NCBI GenBank assembly: GCA_040387035.1
Contig: JAZKEN010000033.1
Span: 1-10,375, forward strand
Direction of reading: 5' to 3'
DNA: 10,375 nt
Source: Methylotenera_A sp040387035
GTDB lineage: Bacteria > Pseudomonadota > Gammaproteobacteria > Burkholderiales > Methylophilaceae
The translations under genes were made by a program, and so were the position numbers. Below the pieces are notes generated by a model, which was given only the letters and a program-made list of their open reading frames with translations, did no database searches and had not been told where the DNA came from. Below, one piece after another: positions 1 to 6,420 of this stretch (position 1 is its first letter; each line of letters opens with the position of its first letter).

Positions 1-41
1 GATGAGAAAAAGGTATTGCATTGATGGAAGCAGTGAAACCG

Positions 42-1100
42 ATGGAATATGTACAGCTAGGTCAAAGTGGTCTAAAAGTATCCAAAATCTGCTTGGGTAC
101 CATGACGTTTGGCGACCAGAATGACCAGGCAGATGCCAATAGCCAATTGGATTATGCGCTTAGCCAAGGTATCAACTTTATTGATACCGCCGAGATGTAC
201 CCTGTGCCGCCAAAGGCAGAAACCTTTACCCGCACCGAAACCATGCTGGGGCATTGGCTAAAGACGCAAAGGCGCGACCAGATTATCCTGGGCAGCAAAG
301 TGGCAGGGCGTAACCGCGGCTTAAAATGGATTCGTGGCGGCGATGATTCGCTGACCAGAACCAATATTCGCGCGGCGATTCATGATTCTTTAAAGCGATT
401 GCAAACGGATTACATCGATTTATACCAACTGCATTGGCCGGAGCGCAATGTGCCGCTTTTTGGGCAATACCAGTTTGACCCAAATTTAGAGTTAGACAAA
501 ACCGGCAATCAAAAAGCCTGGGTGAGTATTGAAACGCAGCTGGAAACGCTGGCTGAATTGATTAAAGAAGGCAAAGTGCGGGCGGTTGGTTTAAGTAACG
601 AGCAGCCATGGGGTGTGATGGAATTTCTGCGCATTGCCAAGGCGCATGATTTGCCGCGCGTGGCGACCATCCAAAACTGCTATAACCTGATGAACCGCAC
701 CATGGATGCGGGTATGAGCGAAATCCTGTATCGCGAACAACTCAGTTTGCTGGCCTATTCACCATTGGCTTTTGGGCACTTATCGGCTAAATACATTGAT
801 GACCCGCAAGCGCCAGGCCGCGTGACGCAATTTTTGGGTTATGCGCAACGTTACAAAAAGCCCAGCGTACCAACCGCCAGCGCCGCTTATGCCAAATTGG
901 CGCGCGCGCATGGCTTGACGCCGGTGCAATTGGCCTTGAGTTTTGTCTATCACCGCTGGTTTGTCAGCAGTACCATTATCGGCGCCACCAGCATGGCGCA
1001 GCTGCAAGAGAATATTGCAGCTTACCAGGTGAGGTTAAGCGATGAAGTGTTAGCAGAAATCGAGCACATCCATTTAACCATGATGAACCCTGCGCCATAA
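42..1100 (+). CDS. tas: Tas-like aldo/keto reductase
   Basis: This is a cytosolic NADP(H)-dependent aldo/keto reductase of the AKR TIM-barrel superfamily, closest in my recall to E. coli Tas. Shared stretches include LGTMTFG, the AEMYPVPP segment, SLKRLQTDY and a C-terminal LAEIE-H followed by a final PAP. The catalytic tetrad is visible as Asp48 (FIDTAEMY), Tyr53, Lys86 (GSKVAG) and His131 (LHW). The length of 352 aa fits Tas (about 346). The ATG at 42 is chosen because MEYVQLG aligns with the Tas N-terminus. An in-frame ATG at 24, preceded by AAGG at 10-13, would add six residues and cannot be excluded. The natural substrate of Tas is poorly defined; E. coli tas was found as a suppressor of tyrosine auxotrophy. 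The gene converges on azurin and has no partner in the window. Confidence 0.93.
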   Translation: MEYVQLGQSGLKVSKICLGTMTFGDQNDQADANSQLDYALSQGINFIDTAEMYPVPPKAETFTRTETMLGHWLKTQRRDQIILGSKVAGRNRGLKWIRGGDDSLTRTNIRAAIHDSLKRLQTDYIDLYQLHWPERNVPLFGQYQFDPNLELDKTGNQKAWVSIETQLETLAELIKEGKVRAVGLSNEQPWGVMEFLRIAKAHDLPRVATIQNCYNLMNRTMDAGMSEILYREQLSLLAYSPLAFGHLSAKYIDDPQAPGRVTQFLGYAQRYKKPSVPTASAAYAKLARAHGLTPVQLALSFVYHRWFVSSTIIGATSMAQLQENIAAYQVRLSDEVLAEIEHIHLTMMNPAP

Positions 1101-1131
1101 AAAAATGGCATATGCCTAACATATGCCATTT
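1099..1131 (-). terminator. Hairpin terminator between tas and azurin
   Basis: There is a perfect 12-bp inverted repeat, 1103-1114 against 1120-1131, with a 5-nt loop. Positions 1099-1105 are seven A residues, so on the minus strand the hairpin is followed by a T-run. It therefore fits an intrinsic terminator for azurin, 32 nt past that gene's stop. The plus-strand side has only TTT, which is the end of the stem itself, so termination of tas would be weaker. It may work in both directions. Confidence 0.8.
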
Positions 1132-1162
1132 GTCGATGGATCAAACTTTTAAGCTAACCTTC

Positions 1163-1630
1163 TTAAATCAGCTTTAAAGTACCTTTCATCATCATGGCAT
1201 GACCGGGGAAAGTACAGTAAAACGTATATTTATCTTTCGCATTCAGTTTTTTTACGTCCAGTTTTGCCGATGTTTTTTCGCCACCGCCAATAATGGTGGT
1301 GGCAAGTAACACGCGTGGATCATTCGCTTTTACATAATTAGCGGCCAAGCCGGCTTTGCTGCCATCTTCTAATACCGCTTTTTGATCGGCTTCTTTAGAA
1401 ACGACTAAATTGTGCCCCATCACAGCTTTGGGCATGGTGCCTGCTGCTTTTAGGTTAACCGTAAAATCTTTGCAGGTTTTTGGTACATCGATGTTTTTGG
1501 CGCTATACATCATGCCGGTTGAAACTTCTACATCAATAGAACAGGCGGCTGCCTGGGCCGTTGATGAGAAAATAAATGCAGAAATCGCTGCCGACAATAA
1601 GGCGGGTAAGGTTTTATTTTTGAATCGCAT
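1163..1630 (-). CDS. Azurin, periplasmic type I blue copper protein
   Basis: This is a small periplasmic cupredoxin that carries single electrons. The 155-aa precursor has a Sec signal peptide (charged RFKNK, hydrophobic core, TAQA before AACS) and a mature part of about 129 aa, the normal azurin size. Copper ligands are His73 in GHN, Cys139, His144 and the axial Met148 within YCTFPGHAMMMKG. Gly72 matches the backbone-oxygen ligand, and Cys30 and Cys53 match the azurin disulfide. A Shine-Dalgarno AGGAA lies 8 nt before the ATG (complement of 1639-1643). In some methylotrophs azurin accepts electrons from methylamine dehydrogenase. No such dehydrogenase, cytochrome peroxidase or nitrite reductase is visible here, so the physiological partner is unknown. 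The gene is probably monocistronic and is transcribed divergently from pldA. Confidence 0.96.
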   Translation of the reverse strand: MRFKNKTLPALLSAAISAFIFSSTAQAAACSIDVEVSTGMMYSAKNIDVPKTCKDFTVNLKAAGTMPKAVMGHNLVVSKEADQKAVLEDGSKAGLAANYVKANDPRVLLATTIIGGGEKTSAKLDVKKLNAKDKYTFYCTFPGHAMMMKGTLKLI

Positions 1631-1667
1631 GATGGTTTTTCCTAAAAAGTTAACAATAAAATCGATA

Positions 1668-1683
1668 ACACGTCAGAGCGTGT
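1668..1683. repeat. Short inverted repeat upstream of azurin
   Basis: ACACG (1668-1672) and CGTGT (1679-1683) are 5-bp arms around a 6-nt spacer, 38 nt upstream of the azurin ATG. This could be a small 5'-UTR hairpin or an operator half-site pair. It is short enough to be chance, and no clear -10/-35 for azurin was found around it. Confidence 0.25.
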
Positions 1684-1749
1684 GCTTTGCCGCTTGGTTC
1701 AATCATCAGCAGATTAATCAACGTAAAATAATATAAAAATGAAAAGTTA

Positions 1750-1767
1750 TATATTGCGTACAATATA
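1750..1767. promoter_or_regulatory. 18-bp interrupted palindrome, possible operator
   Basis: TATATTG-CGTA-CAATATA has perfect 7-bp arms around 4 nt, 34 nt before the chosen pldA start. It overlaps a -10-like TACAAT (1759-1764). It sits in the 171-bp divergent region between azurin and pldA, so a regulator bound here could act on either gene. The surroundings are very AT-rich, which raises the chance of coincidence. No regulator family is assigned. Confidence 0.35.
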
Positions 1768-1801
1768 GACAATGTATTTAATTGAATTAGTAAGGATATT
1801 T

Positions 1802-2815
1802 ATGCGACAGCGTATGAATGCAGTTTTAACATTGGCCCTATTTGCAACCGGTTTTGCAGGGATACCTGTAAGCCTGCAAGCGAAAGACATGTTAACGGTG
1901 GAGCAGGCAATGTACCACTGCAAAACCACCTATCCATCGCAATTTGAATCCAAAAAACGCCTGGCGTGTTTTGATAGTATTAGTTCACCAGCCATCGAAA
2001 CGGTAACGGAAAATACCGCGGCAGATATACACGCCAGTGAAAAGCCATCGGCTGAAAAAATCAGTGAAGATATCCCCAAAAAAGAGGGCGCGGTTGCCAT
2101 TAAAAAAACCAATATGGATTTAAGCTATTTAGAAAGAAAGTGGCGCCTCACTTCAGAAGGCGATTGGGATATCAGTGATTTTGAAACCTATAAATCGAAT
2201 TACTTGTTGGTCACTAACACCAGCAATATTAANNNNNNNNNNNNNNNNNNNNNNNNNNNNNNNNNNNNNNNNNNNNNNNNNNNNNNNNNNNNNNNNNNNN
2301 NNNNNNNNNNNNNNNNNNNNNNNNNNNNNNNNTCTTTGGGCATTGATAACGAAGTGAATGGTGTCAAAAAAGAATACATCCCTAGGATGCTGAATCTGGG
2401 TTTAGTGCATCAATCTAACGGCCGCGATAACCCGCTTTCAAGAAGCTGGAATCGCTTGTATTTAGAGGGTGGTTTTGAGCTGACCGATAGAATCTCTTTA
2501 TTGGTGCGGCCATGGTGGCGTATACCCGAGAGTGACAGGGAAGACGATAATCCGGACATTGAAAAGTATCTAGGCTATGGCGATATGACCGTGCGCTGGG
2601 AAACCGAAAGCAGGAAGACGGCAGTATCGGTGCTGTTGCGTAATAACCTCAGGAGTGACAATAAAGGATTTGCGCAGCTAAGTTTGCAGCAACGGGTATT
2701 TAACAATCCGTACATCAAATTGCATTTAATGGCGTCTACAGGCTATGGTGAAACCTTGCTAGATTACAATCATTCACAAAATGTACTGGGCTTTGGTATT
2801 TCGCTGGGCGAATAA
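1802..2815 (+). CDS. pldA: Outer-membrane phospholipase A (OMPLA), gapped
   Basis: PldA is a beta-barrel outer-membrane enzyme that hydrolyses phospholipids misplaced in the outer leaflet, acting as a calcium-dependent dimer. The catalytic HxSNGR motif is present, with His at 2408-2410 and Ser at 2414-2416, followed by RSWNR whose Asn (2450-2452) completes the triad. DDNPDIEKYLGYGDM and the GYGETLLDYNHSQ region also match OMPLA. The ATG at 1802 is chosen because AAGGA at 1792-1796 precedes it and the product opens with a signal peptide ending SLQA. An in-frame ATG at 1772 lacks such support. About 100 residues precede the barrel, with a Cys40...RLAC56FD motif that I recall from betaproteobacterial OMPLAs. 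A 100-N scaffold gap removes the first barrel strands; the frame matches on both sides only nominally. bioA follows 26 nt later. Confidence 0.9.
   Translation: MRQRMNAVLTLALFATGFAGIPVSLQAKDMLTVEQAMYHCKTTYPSQFESKKRLACFDSISSPAIETVTENTAADIHASEKPSAEKISEDIPKKEGAVAIKKTNMDLSYLERKWRLTSEGDWDISDFETYKSNYLLVTNTSNIXXXXXXXXXXXXXXXXXXXXXXXXXXXXXXXXXXSLGIDNEVNGVKKEYIPRMLNLGLVHQSNGRDNPLSRSWNRLYLEGGFELTDRISLLVRPWWRIPESDREDDNPDIEKYLGYGDMTVRWETESRKTAVSVLLRNNLRSDNKGFAQLSLQQRVFNNPYIKLHLMASTGYGETLLDYNHSQNVLGFGISLGE
2233..2332. other. Assembly gap of 100 N
   Basis: There are exactly 100 undetermined bases inside pldA. A round 100 is the usual placeholder for a scaffold gap of unknown size. It falls between the barrel-entry segment (YLLVTNTSNI) and the segment leading to HQSNGR. 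The same stretch in E. coli OMPLA is, from memory, about 60-70 residues, against roughly 33 codons allowed here, so the true gap is probably longer than 100 bases. Confidence 0.97.
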
Positions 2816-2841
2816 TTTAGTCGGTGCGGCAATCGTTATCC

Positions 2842-4149
2842 ATGTCATCTAATCAATCCATTTTATCCCGTAGTCTGCAATCTGTGTGGCACCCCTGCAC
2901 ACAGATGAAGCAGCACGAAAACTTTCCCTTAATCCCCATTCAACAGGGCGATGGCGTGTGGCTGATAGATACGGACGGCAATCGCTACCTGGACGCGGTA
3001 AGCAGCTGGTGGGTCAATCTATTCGGACATAATAACCCGCGTATAAAAGAGGCGATCAAGCAGCAGCTAGACACGCTTGAGCACGTGATGCTGGCCGGTT
3101 TTACACACGCGCCGGTGGTGGAATTATCAGAAAAACTGGCCAAGCTGACGGGTTTGGGCCATGCGTTTTATGCGTCGGATGGGGCCAGCGCGACTGAAAT
3201 CGCCTTAAAAATGAGCTTTCATTACTGGCGCAATAGTGGCAAAGCCAATAAAACCCAGTTTATCAGCCTGCAAAATAGTTACCACGGTGAAACCTTAGGC
3301 GCGTTGGGCGTCACCGATGTGGCAATCTTTAAAGACACCTATGCGCCGCTACTCATGCAATCGGCGCAAATGCTCAGCCCTGATTTCAGGCTGGCAGAAC
3401 AGGGCGAAAGTGCAGAAAACTATGCACTACGTTGCGCGGATGCCTTGGCGCAATATATCAGCAACCATCATGAGCAATTAGCCGCCTTTATTATTGAGCC
3501 GCTGGTACAGTGTGCGGCGGGCATGGGCATTTACCATCCCGTTTACCTGCAACGCGCGCGCGAAATCTGCACGCAATACAAGGTACACCTGATTGCAGAT
3601 GAGATTGCGGTTGGCTTTGGACGTACCGGGACAATGTTTGCCTGTGAGCAGGGCAGTGTACTGCCGGACTTTGTCTGTCTATCAAAAGGCATTACGGGTG
3701 GTTATTTGCCCTTGTCTGTTGTGCTCACCAGGGATGAGGTTTACCAGGCGTTTTATGATGACAGCACAGCGCGTGGGTTTTTGCATAGCCATAGTTATAC
3801 GGGCAATCCGCTGGCATGCAGCGCTGCCCTGGCCACCTTGGCGATTTTTGAATCGGATAATATCATTGAAGAAAATAGAGCCAAAACGGCTTATATCCAG
3901 GCAAAAATGCAAGCACTTACTCACTTTCCAATCAAGCATCTGCGTCATCAAGGCATGATATGGGCGTTTGATGTGATGACCAATAACCCACATTTTCCCA
4001 AAGATTGTTATGCTGCAGCGTTAAGCAATGGCCTGCTAATTCGCCCCATTGGCAATACCATTTATTTTATGCCGCCATACACCATCAGCGAATCAGAAAT
4101 CGATTTTATGATAGCGGCCACCGTTAAGGTATTGCAAAAAGTCGTATGA
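2842..4149 (+). CDS. bioA: BioA, DAPA aminotransferase (biotin synthesis)
   Basis: BioA is a cytosolic PLP enzyme that uses S-adenosylmethionine to convert 7-keto-8-aminopelargonate (KAPA) into 7,8-diaminopelargonate (DAPA), the antepenultimate step of biotin synthesis. It is a class III aminotransferase of 435 aa (E. coli BioA 429). Visible landmarks are SSWW (54-57), phosphate-binding SDGAS (112-116), YHG (147-149), Asp253 in IADEIAVGFGRTG, the PLP lysine Lys282 in LSKGITGG, and HSYTGNP (317-323). The BioA-specific Trp pair separates it from ornithine-type relatives. Residue 19 is Cys in HPCT, where E. coli has Tyr17. The ATG at 2842 is preferred over an in-frame GTG at 2824; neither has a good Shine-Dalgarno, so translation may depend on pldA upstream. 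No other biotin gene is in the window. Its stop overlaps the dacB start. Confidence 0.96.
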   Translation: MSSNQSILSRSLQSVWHPCTQMKQHENFPLIPIQQGDGVWLIDTDGNRYLDAVSSWWVNLFGHNNPRIKEAIKQQLDTLEHVMLAGFTHAPVVELSEKLAKLTGLGHAFYASDGASATEIALKMSFHYWRNSGKANKTQFISLQNSYHGETLGALGVTDVAIFKDTYAPLLMQSAQMLSPDFRLAEQGESAENYALRCADALAQYISNHHEQLAAFIIEPLVQCAAGMGIYHPVYLQRAREICTQYKVHLIADEIAVGFGRTGTMFACEQGSVLPDFVCLSKGITGGYLPLSVVLTRDEVYQAFYDDSTARGFLHSHSYTGNPLACSAALATLAIFESDNIIEENRAKTAYIQAKMQALTHFPIKHLRHQGMIWAFDVMTNNPHFPKDCYAAALSNGLLIRPIGNTIYFMPPYTISESEIDFMIAATVKVLQKVV

Positions 4150-5555
4150 AAAAAGTCGCCATTGTATTCAGTGCCTTTTTGAGCGTTTTCATCAATGCGC
4201 ATGCGTTTGCAGAGCTGCCGGTTGCAGTGGCGGATGCACTTAAAAAAGCAGGTATTCCACAATCAGGTGTCGCCGTCTATGTGCATGCACTAGATGCTAC
4301 ACCACCACTAGTCAGCCATAACGCCAGCAACAGCCTCAATCCAGCCAGTGTGATGAAACTGGTGACTACCAATGCTGCGCTGGATCTGCTAACGCCTGCC
4401 TACCGCTGGAAAACAGAGGTTTACCGTGATGGCGATATAAAAGATGGCGTATTAAATGGCAACTTGATTATCAAAGGCTATGGCGACCCCAGTTTCAAAG
4501 CGCAAGAATTTTGGCGTTTATTGATTGCCATCCAGCAAGCAGGTATCACCAAAATTACAGGTGATCTTATCATTGATAAAAGTGTTTTTTCCCAGAATAC
4601 AGGCAGTGGCAAAAATTTTGATAACGAAACTTGGCGCGCTTATAACGCAATGCCCAGCGCGTTTCTAGTCAATGGCCGCAATACCAGTTTTAAATTTGCC
4701 GCTATTGATTCAAAGGTCACCATTAATCAGGAGTTTGCGCTGCCAGAAATACAGATTGTGAATAATCTGACTGTAAGCCAGCAGGCTTGCGGCGATTGGC
4801 GCAGCCAAATGCGTTATGACATTAAGCCTGCTGCTGATAAAACTGTGGTGACATTCAATGGTAGCTATGCACCCGATTGTGGTGAGCGATATTTGGAATT
4901 AAGCGTACTAAGCGACCAAGAATATGCGTTCTATACATTTAAAAAATTATGGCGCGAATTGGGTGGAACATTTACAGGAAAGTTAAAAAGCCAAGACTTG
5001 CCCCGTACGGCGGTTAAAGTGACAGAACAGCTTTCAGACCCATTGGGATATGTGGTGCGCGATATCAACAAATGGAGCAACAATCTAATGGCGCGCCAAC
5101 TGCTTTTAACGCTGGCGGCTGAAAAGCAAGGCTTGCCTGCCAATGAAGTTAAAGGTGCTGCCGTGATTAAGGATTGGCTTAATACTAAAAACATCAATGC
5201 TCCCGAACTGGTGATTGAAAACGGCTCTGGACTATCGCGACTAGAGCGCATCAATAGCGCGCATTTAGGACAAATGTTAGTGAGCGCTTACAACAGTCCA
5301 GTCATGCCAGAATTCATTGCCTCATTACCCATACTAGGCCTGGACGGTACCACTGCAAAGCGTTTAAAGACCAGTTTAAGCGCTGGTCGCGTCCATTTAA
5401 AAACCGGCTCGTTAGACAGTGTGAGTGCGATTGCTGGCTATGTATTGGATGCACAAAATAATCGCTACGTTATTGTGATGATGGTGAATCATCCTAAATC
5501 AGCAGCCAGCAAAATAGCGCAAGATAGCTTGATTGAATGGGTTTATTTGCATTAA
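4146..5555 (+). CDS. dacB: PBP4-type D-Ala-D-Ala carboxypeptidase/endopeptidase
   Basis: This is a periplasmic penicillin-binding protein of peptidase family S13 (class C low-molecular-mass PBP). Such enzymes trim the terminal D-Ala from peptidoglycan stem peptides and cut cross-links. The 469-aa product has a Sec signal peptide (KKVAIVFSAFLSVF, cleavage near AHAFA). All three penicilloyl-serine-transferase motifs are present: SxxK with nucleophile Ser68 and Lys71, SxN at Ser311-Asn313, and KTG at 419-421. The long spacing between the first two motifs is typical of PBP4, which carries extra domains there. Cys215 and Cys245 could form a disulfide. Its ATG lies within the bioA stop region (ATGA, 4-nt overlap), which indicates translational coupling. 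No clear terminator follows it. Confidence 0.95.
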   Translation: MKKVAIVFSAFLSVFINAHAFAELPVAVADALKKAGIPQSGVAVYVHALDATPPLVSHNASNSLNPASVMKLVTTNAALDLLTPAYRWKTEVYRDGDIKDGVLNGNLIIKGYGDPSFKAQEFWRLLIAIQQAGITKITGDLIIDKSVFSQNTGSGKNFDNETWRAYNAMPSAFLVNGRNTSFKFAAIDSKVTINQEFALPEIQIVNNLTVSQQACGDWRSQMRYDIKPAADKTVVTFNGSYAPDCGERYLELSVLSDQEYAFYTFKKLWRELGGTFTGKLKSQDLPRTAVKVTEQLSDPLGYVVRDINKWSNNLMARQLLLTLAAEKQGLPANEVKGAAVIKDWLNTKNINAPELVIENGSGLSRLERINSAHLGQMLVSAYNSPVMPEFIASLPILGLDGTTAKRLKTSLSAGRVHLKTGSLDSVSAIAGYVLDAQNNRYVIVMMVNHPKSAASKIAQDSLIEWVYLH

Positions 5556-5601
5556 TTCAATTTTAAGCATCATTTTCCTAGAATTTACATTAAGCCATAC
5601 T

Positions 5602-5642
5602 CCCAAATGGGTTATTGATATTAATAATCAAAAGCTTAGGAT
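5602..5642 (+). promoter_or_regulatory. Putative promoter and shared element, first PEP-CTERM-like gene
   Basis: A -35-like TTGATA (5615-5620) and a -10-like TAGGAT (5637-5642) are 16 nt apart. The -35 overlaps the end of CCCAAATGGGTTATTG (5602-5617), which recurs with two changes at 6330-6345 upstream of the next gene. CCCA-AA-TGGG is itself a small palindrome. The rest of the 123-nt intergenic stretch after dacB is AT-rich with nothing else recognised. Confidence 0.45.
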
Positions 5643-5681
5643 AAACGCGTGAATTTGTTTTTTTAATTTTGGGAGCATATG

Positions 5682-6212
5682 ATGATTAAGAACTTTTTAA
5701 TGCCCTTAATTGCGGCACCACTTTTATTTACAGCACTTAGTGCAAGCGCACTCACATTTCAAACGCTTGATCCAGCCAATCCGGGGTTTACTTATGATCC
5801 TCTTGCCGATCAAATTAAATTCTATGATGGTAATATTACACCTCAAAACCCGGTAAACCTACAGGCCGCAACCGAAGAAGCATTTGGTTTGGTTTCCGGT
5901 AGCTTAACATTCGTTGGAGAAGCAGATGTCCCAGATACTTCCCCAAGTGAATTCAATAGCAATACAGCATTTAATTATTTAACAATCCACTTTGGTGGGT
6001 CTGAATTGTTTTTTTACTGGGATAATGCCATCAATTCATTCTCAATCGCTGACTACAAAGATATCACTGGTGGCGCAGATGGCACAGGCGGTGGAATCAG
6101 TAACTACAGAGCCTACAGTGATGGCCTAAGTCAAGTGCCAATCCCTGCAGCTGGCTGGTTATTTGGCACAGCACTACTTGCATTTATGGGATTAAGTCGC
6201 AGAAAACTTTAA
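5682..6212 (+). CDS. Secreted PEP-CTERM-like sorting-tail protein A
   Basis: This is an exported protein of unknown function, 176 aa, with a signal peptide ending SASA before LTF. A C-terminal tripartite sorting tail starts at VPIP, runs through the hydrophobic AAGWLFGTALLAFMGL and ends in RRKL. Such tails are recognised by an exosortase in the inner membrane, and carriers are often tied to exopolysaccharide or floc formation. No exosortase gene is in the window. The body has no cysteine, is rich in Asn, Thr, Ser and Gly with aromatic beta-like stretches, and matches no enzyme family I recognise. Tandem ATGs lie at 5679 and 5682; GGGAG at 5671-5675 is better spaced for the second. The gene has its own promoter-like region and terminator, so it is probably monocistronic. 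Coding GC is visibly lower than in dacB. Confidence 0.85.
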   Translation: MIKNFLMPLIAAPLLFTALSASALTFQTLDPANPGFTYDPLADQIKFYDGNITPQNPVNLQAATEEAFGLVSGSLTFVGEADVPDTSPSEFNSNTAFNYLTIHFGGSELFFYWDNAINSFSIADYKDITGGADGTGGGISNYRAYSDGLSQVPIPAAGWLFGTALLAFMGLSRRKL

Positions 6213-6253
6213 TTTACTTATTTCAAAATAAGTAAATTTAAATTCTGCTAAAG

Positions 6254-6281
6254 GGTGATGGTGAAAGCCATCACCTTTTTT
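6254..6281 (+). terminator. Intrinsic terminator, PEP-CTERM-like gene A
   Basis: The perfect 8-bp stem GGTGATGG (6254-6261) / CCATCACC (6268-6275) has loop TGAAAG and is followed by six T residues (6276-6281), 41 nt after the stop. This is a textbook Rho-independent terminator, and it separates this gene from the next. Confidence 0.92.
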
Positions 6282-6329
6282 ATGTTTTTAAATTGATGTT
6301 ACCCATTTCAGCTTTGCCATCTTAAGCGA

Positions 6330-6370
6330 CCCAAACGGGCTATTGTTCCAAAAAATTATAAAGGGATAAT
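6330..6370 (+). promoter_or_regulatory. Putative promoter and shared element, second PEP-CTERM-like gene
   Basis: CCCAAACGGGCTATTG (6330-6345) repeats the element found upstream of the preceding gene. It overlaps a -35-like TTGTTC (6343-6348), which lies 16 nt before a -10-like GATAAT (6365-6370). That is the same geometry as upstream of gene A. About 50 nt remain for the 5' leader, in which only the ribosome binding site was recognised. Confidence 0.45.
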
Positions 6371-6420
6371 CACTAACAAGGAATTAGGTAATTTTTGGAA
6401 TTTTAATCAAGGGGATTATG

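Noticed and set aside
1410..1736. A 108-codon open frame on + opposite azurin
   Set aside because: It is the antisense of the azurin gene, whose ligands, signal peptide and terminator are convincing. The frame runs on into the intergenic region without a ribosome site or any recognisable domain.
2824..2841. GTG at 2824 as the bioA start
   Set aside because: It would add six residues not expected for BioA and has no Shine-Dalgarno. It remains possible, since the ATG at 2842 is not much better supported.
3593..3993. Long open frames on both strands inside bioA
   Set aside because: They are shadow frames of a conserved aminotransferase. One would have to start and stop inside the PLP domain, and no motif is seen in the products.
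5602..5625. Sigma-54 promoter before the first PEP-CTERM-like gene
   Set aside because: PEP-CTERM genes are sometimes RpoN-dependent, but GG at 5609-5610 is not followed by GC at the required 10-nt spacing, nor is the equivalent site at 6337-6339.
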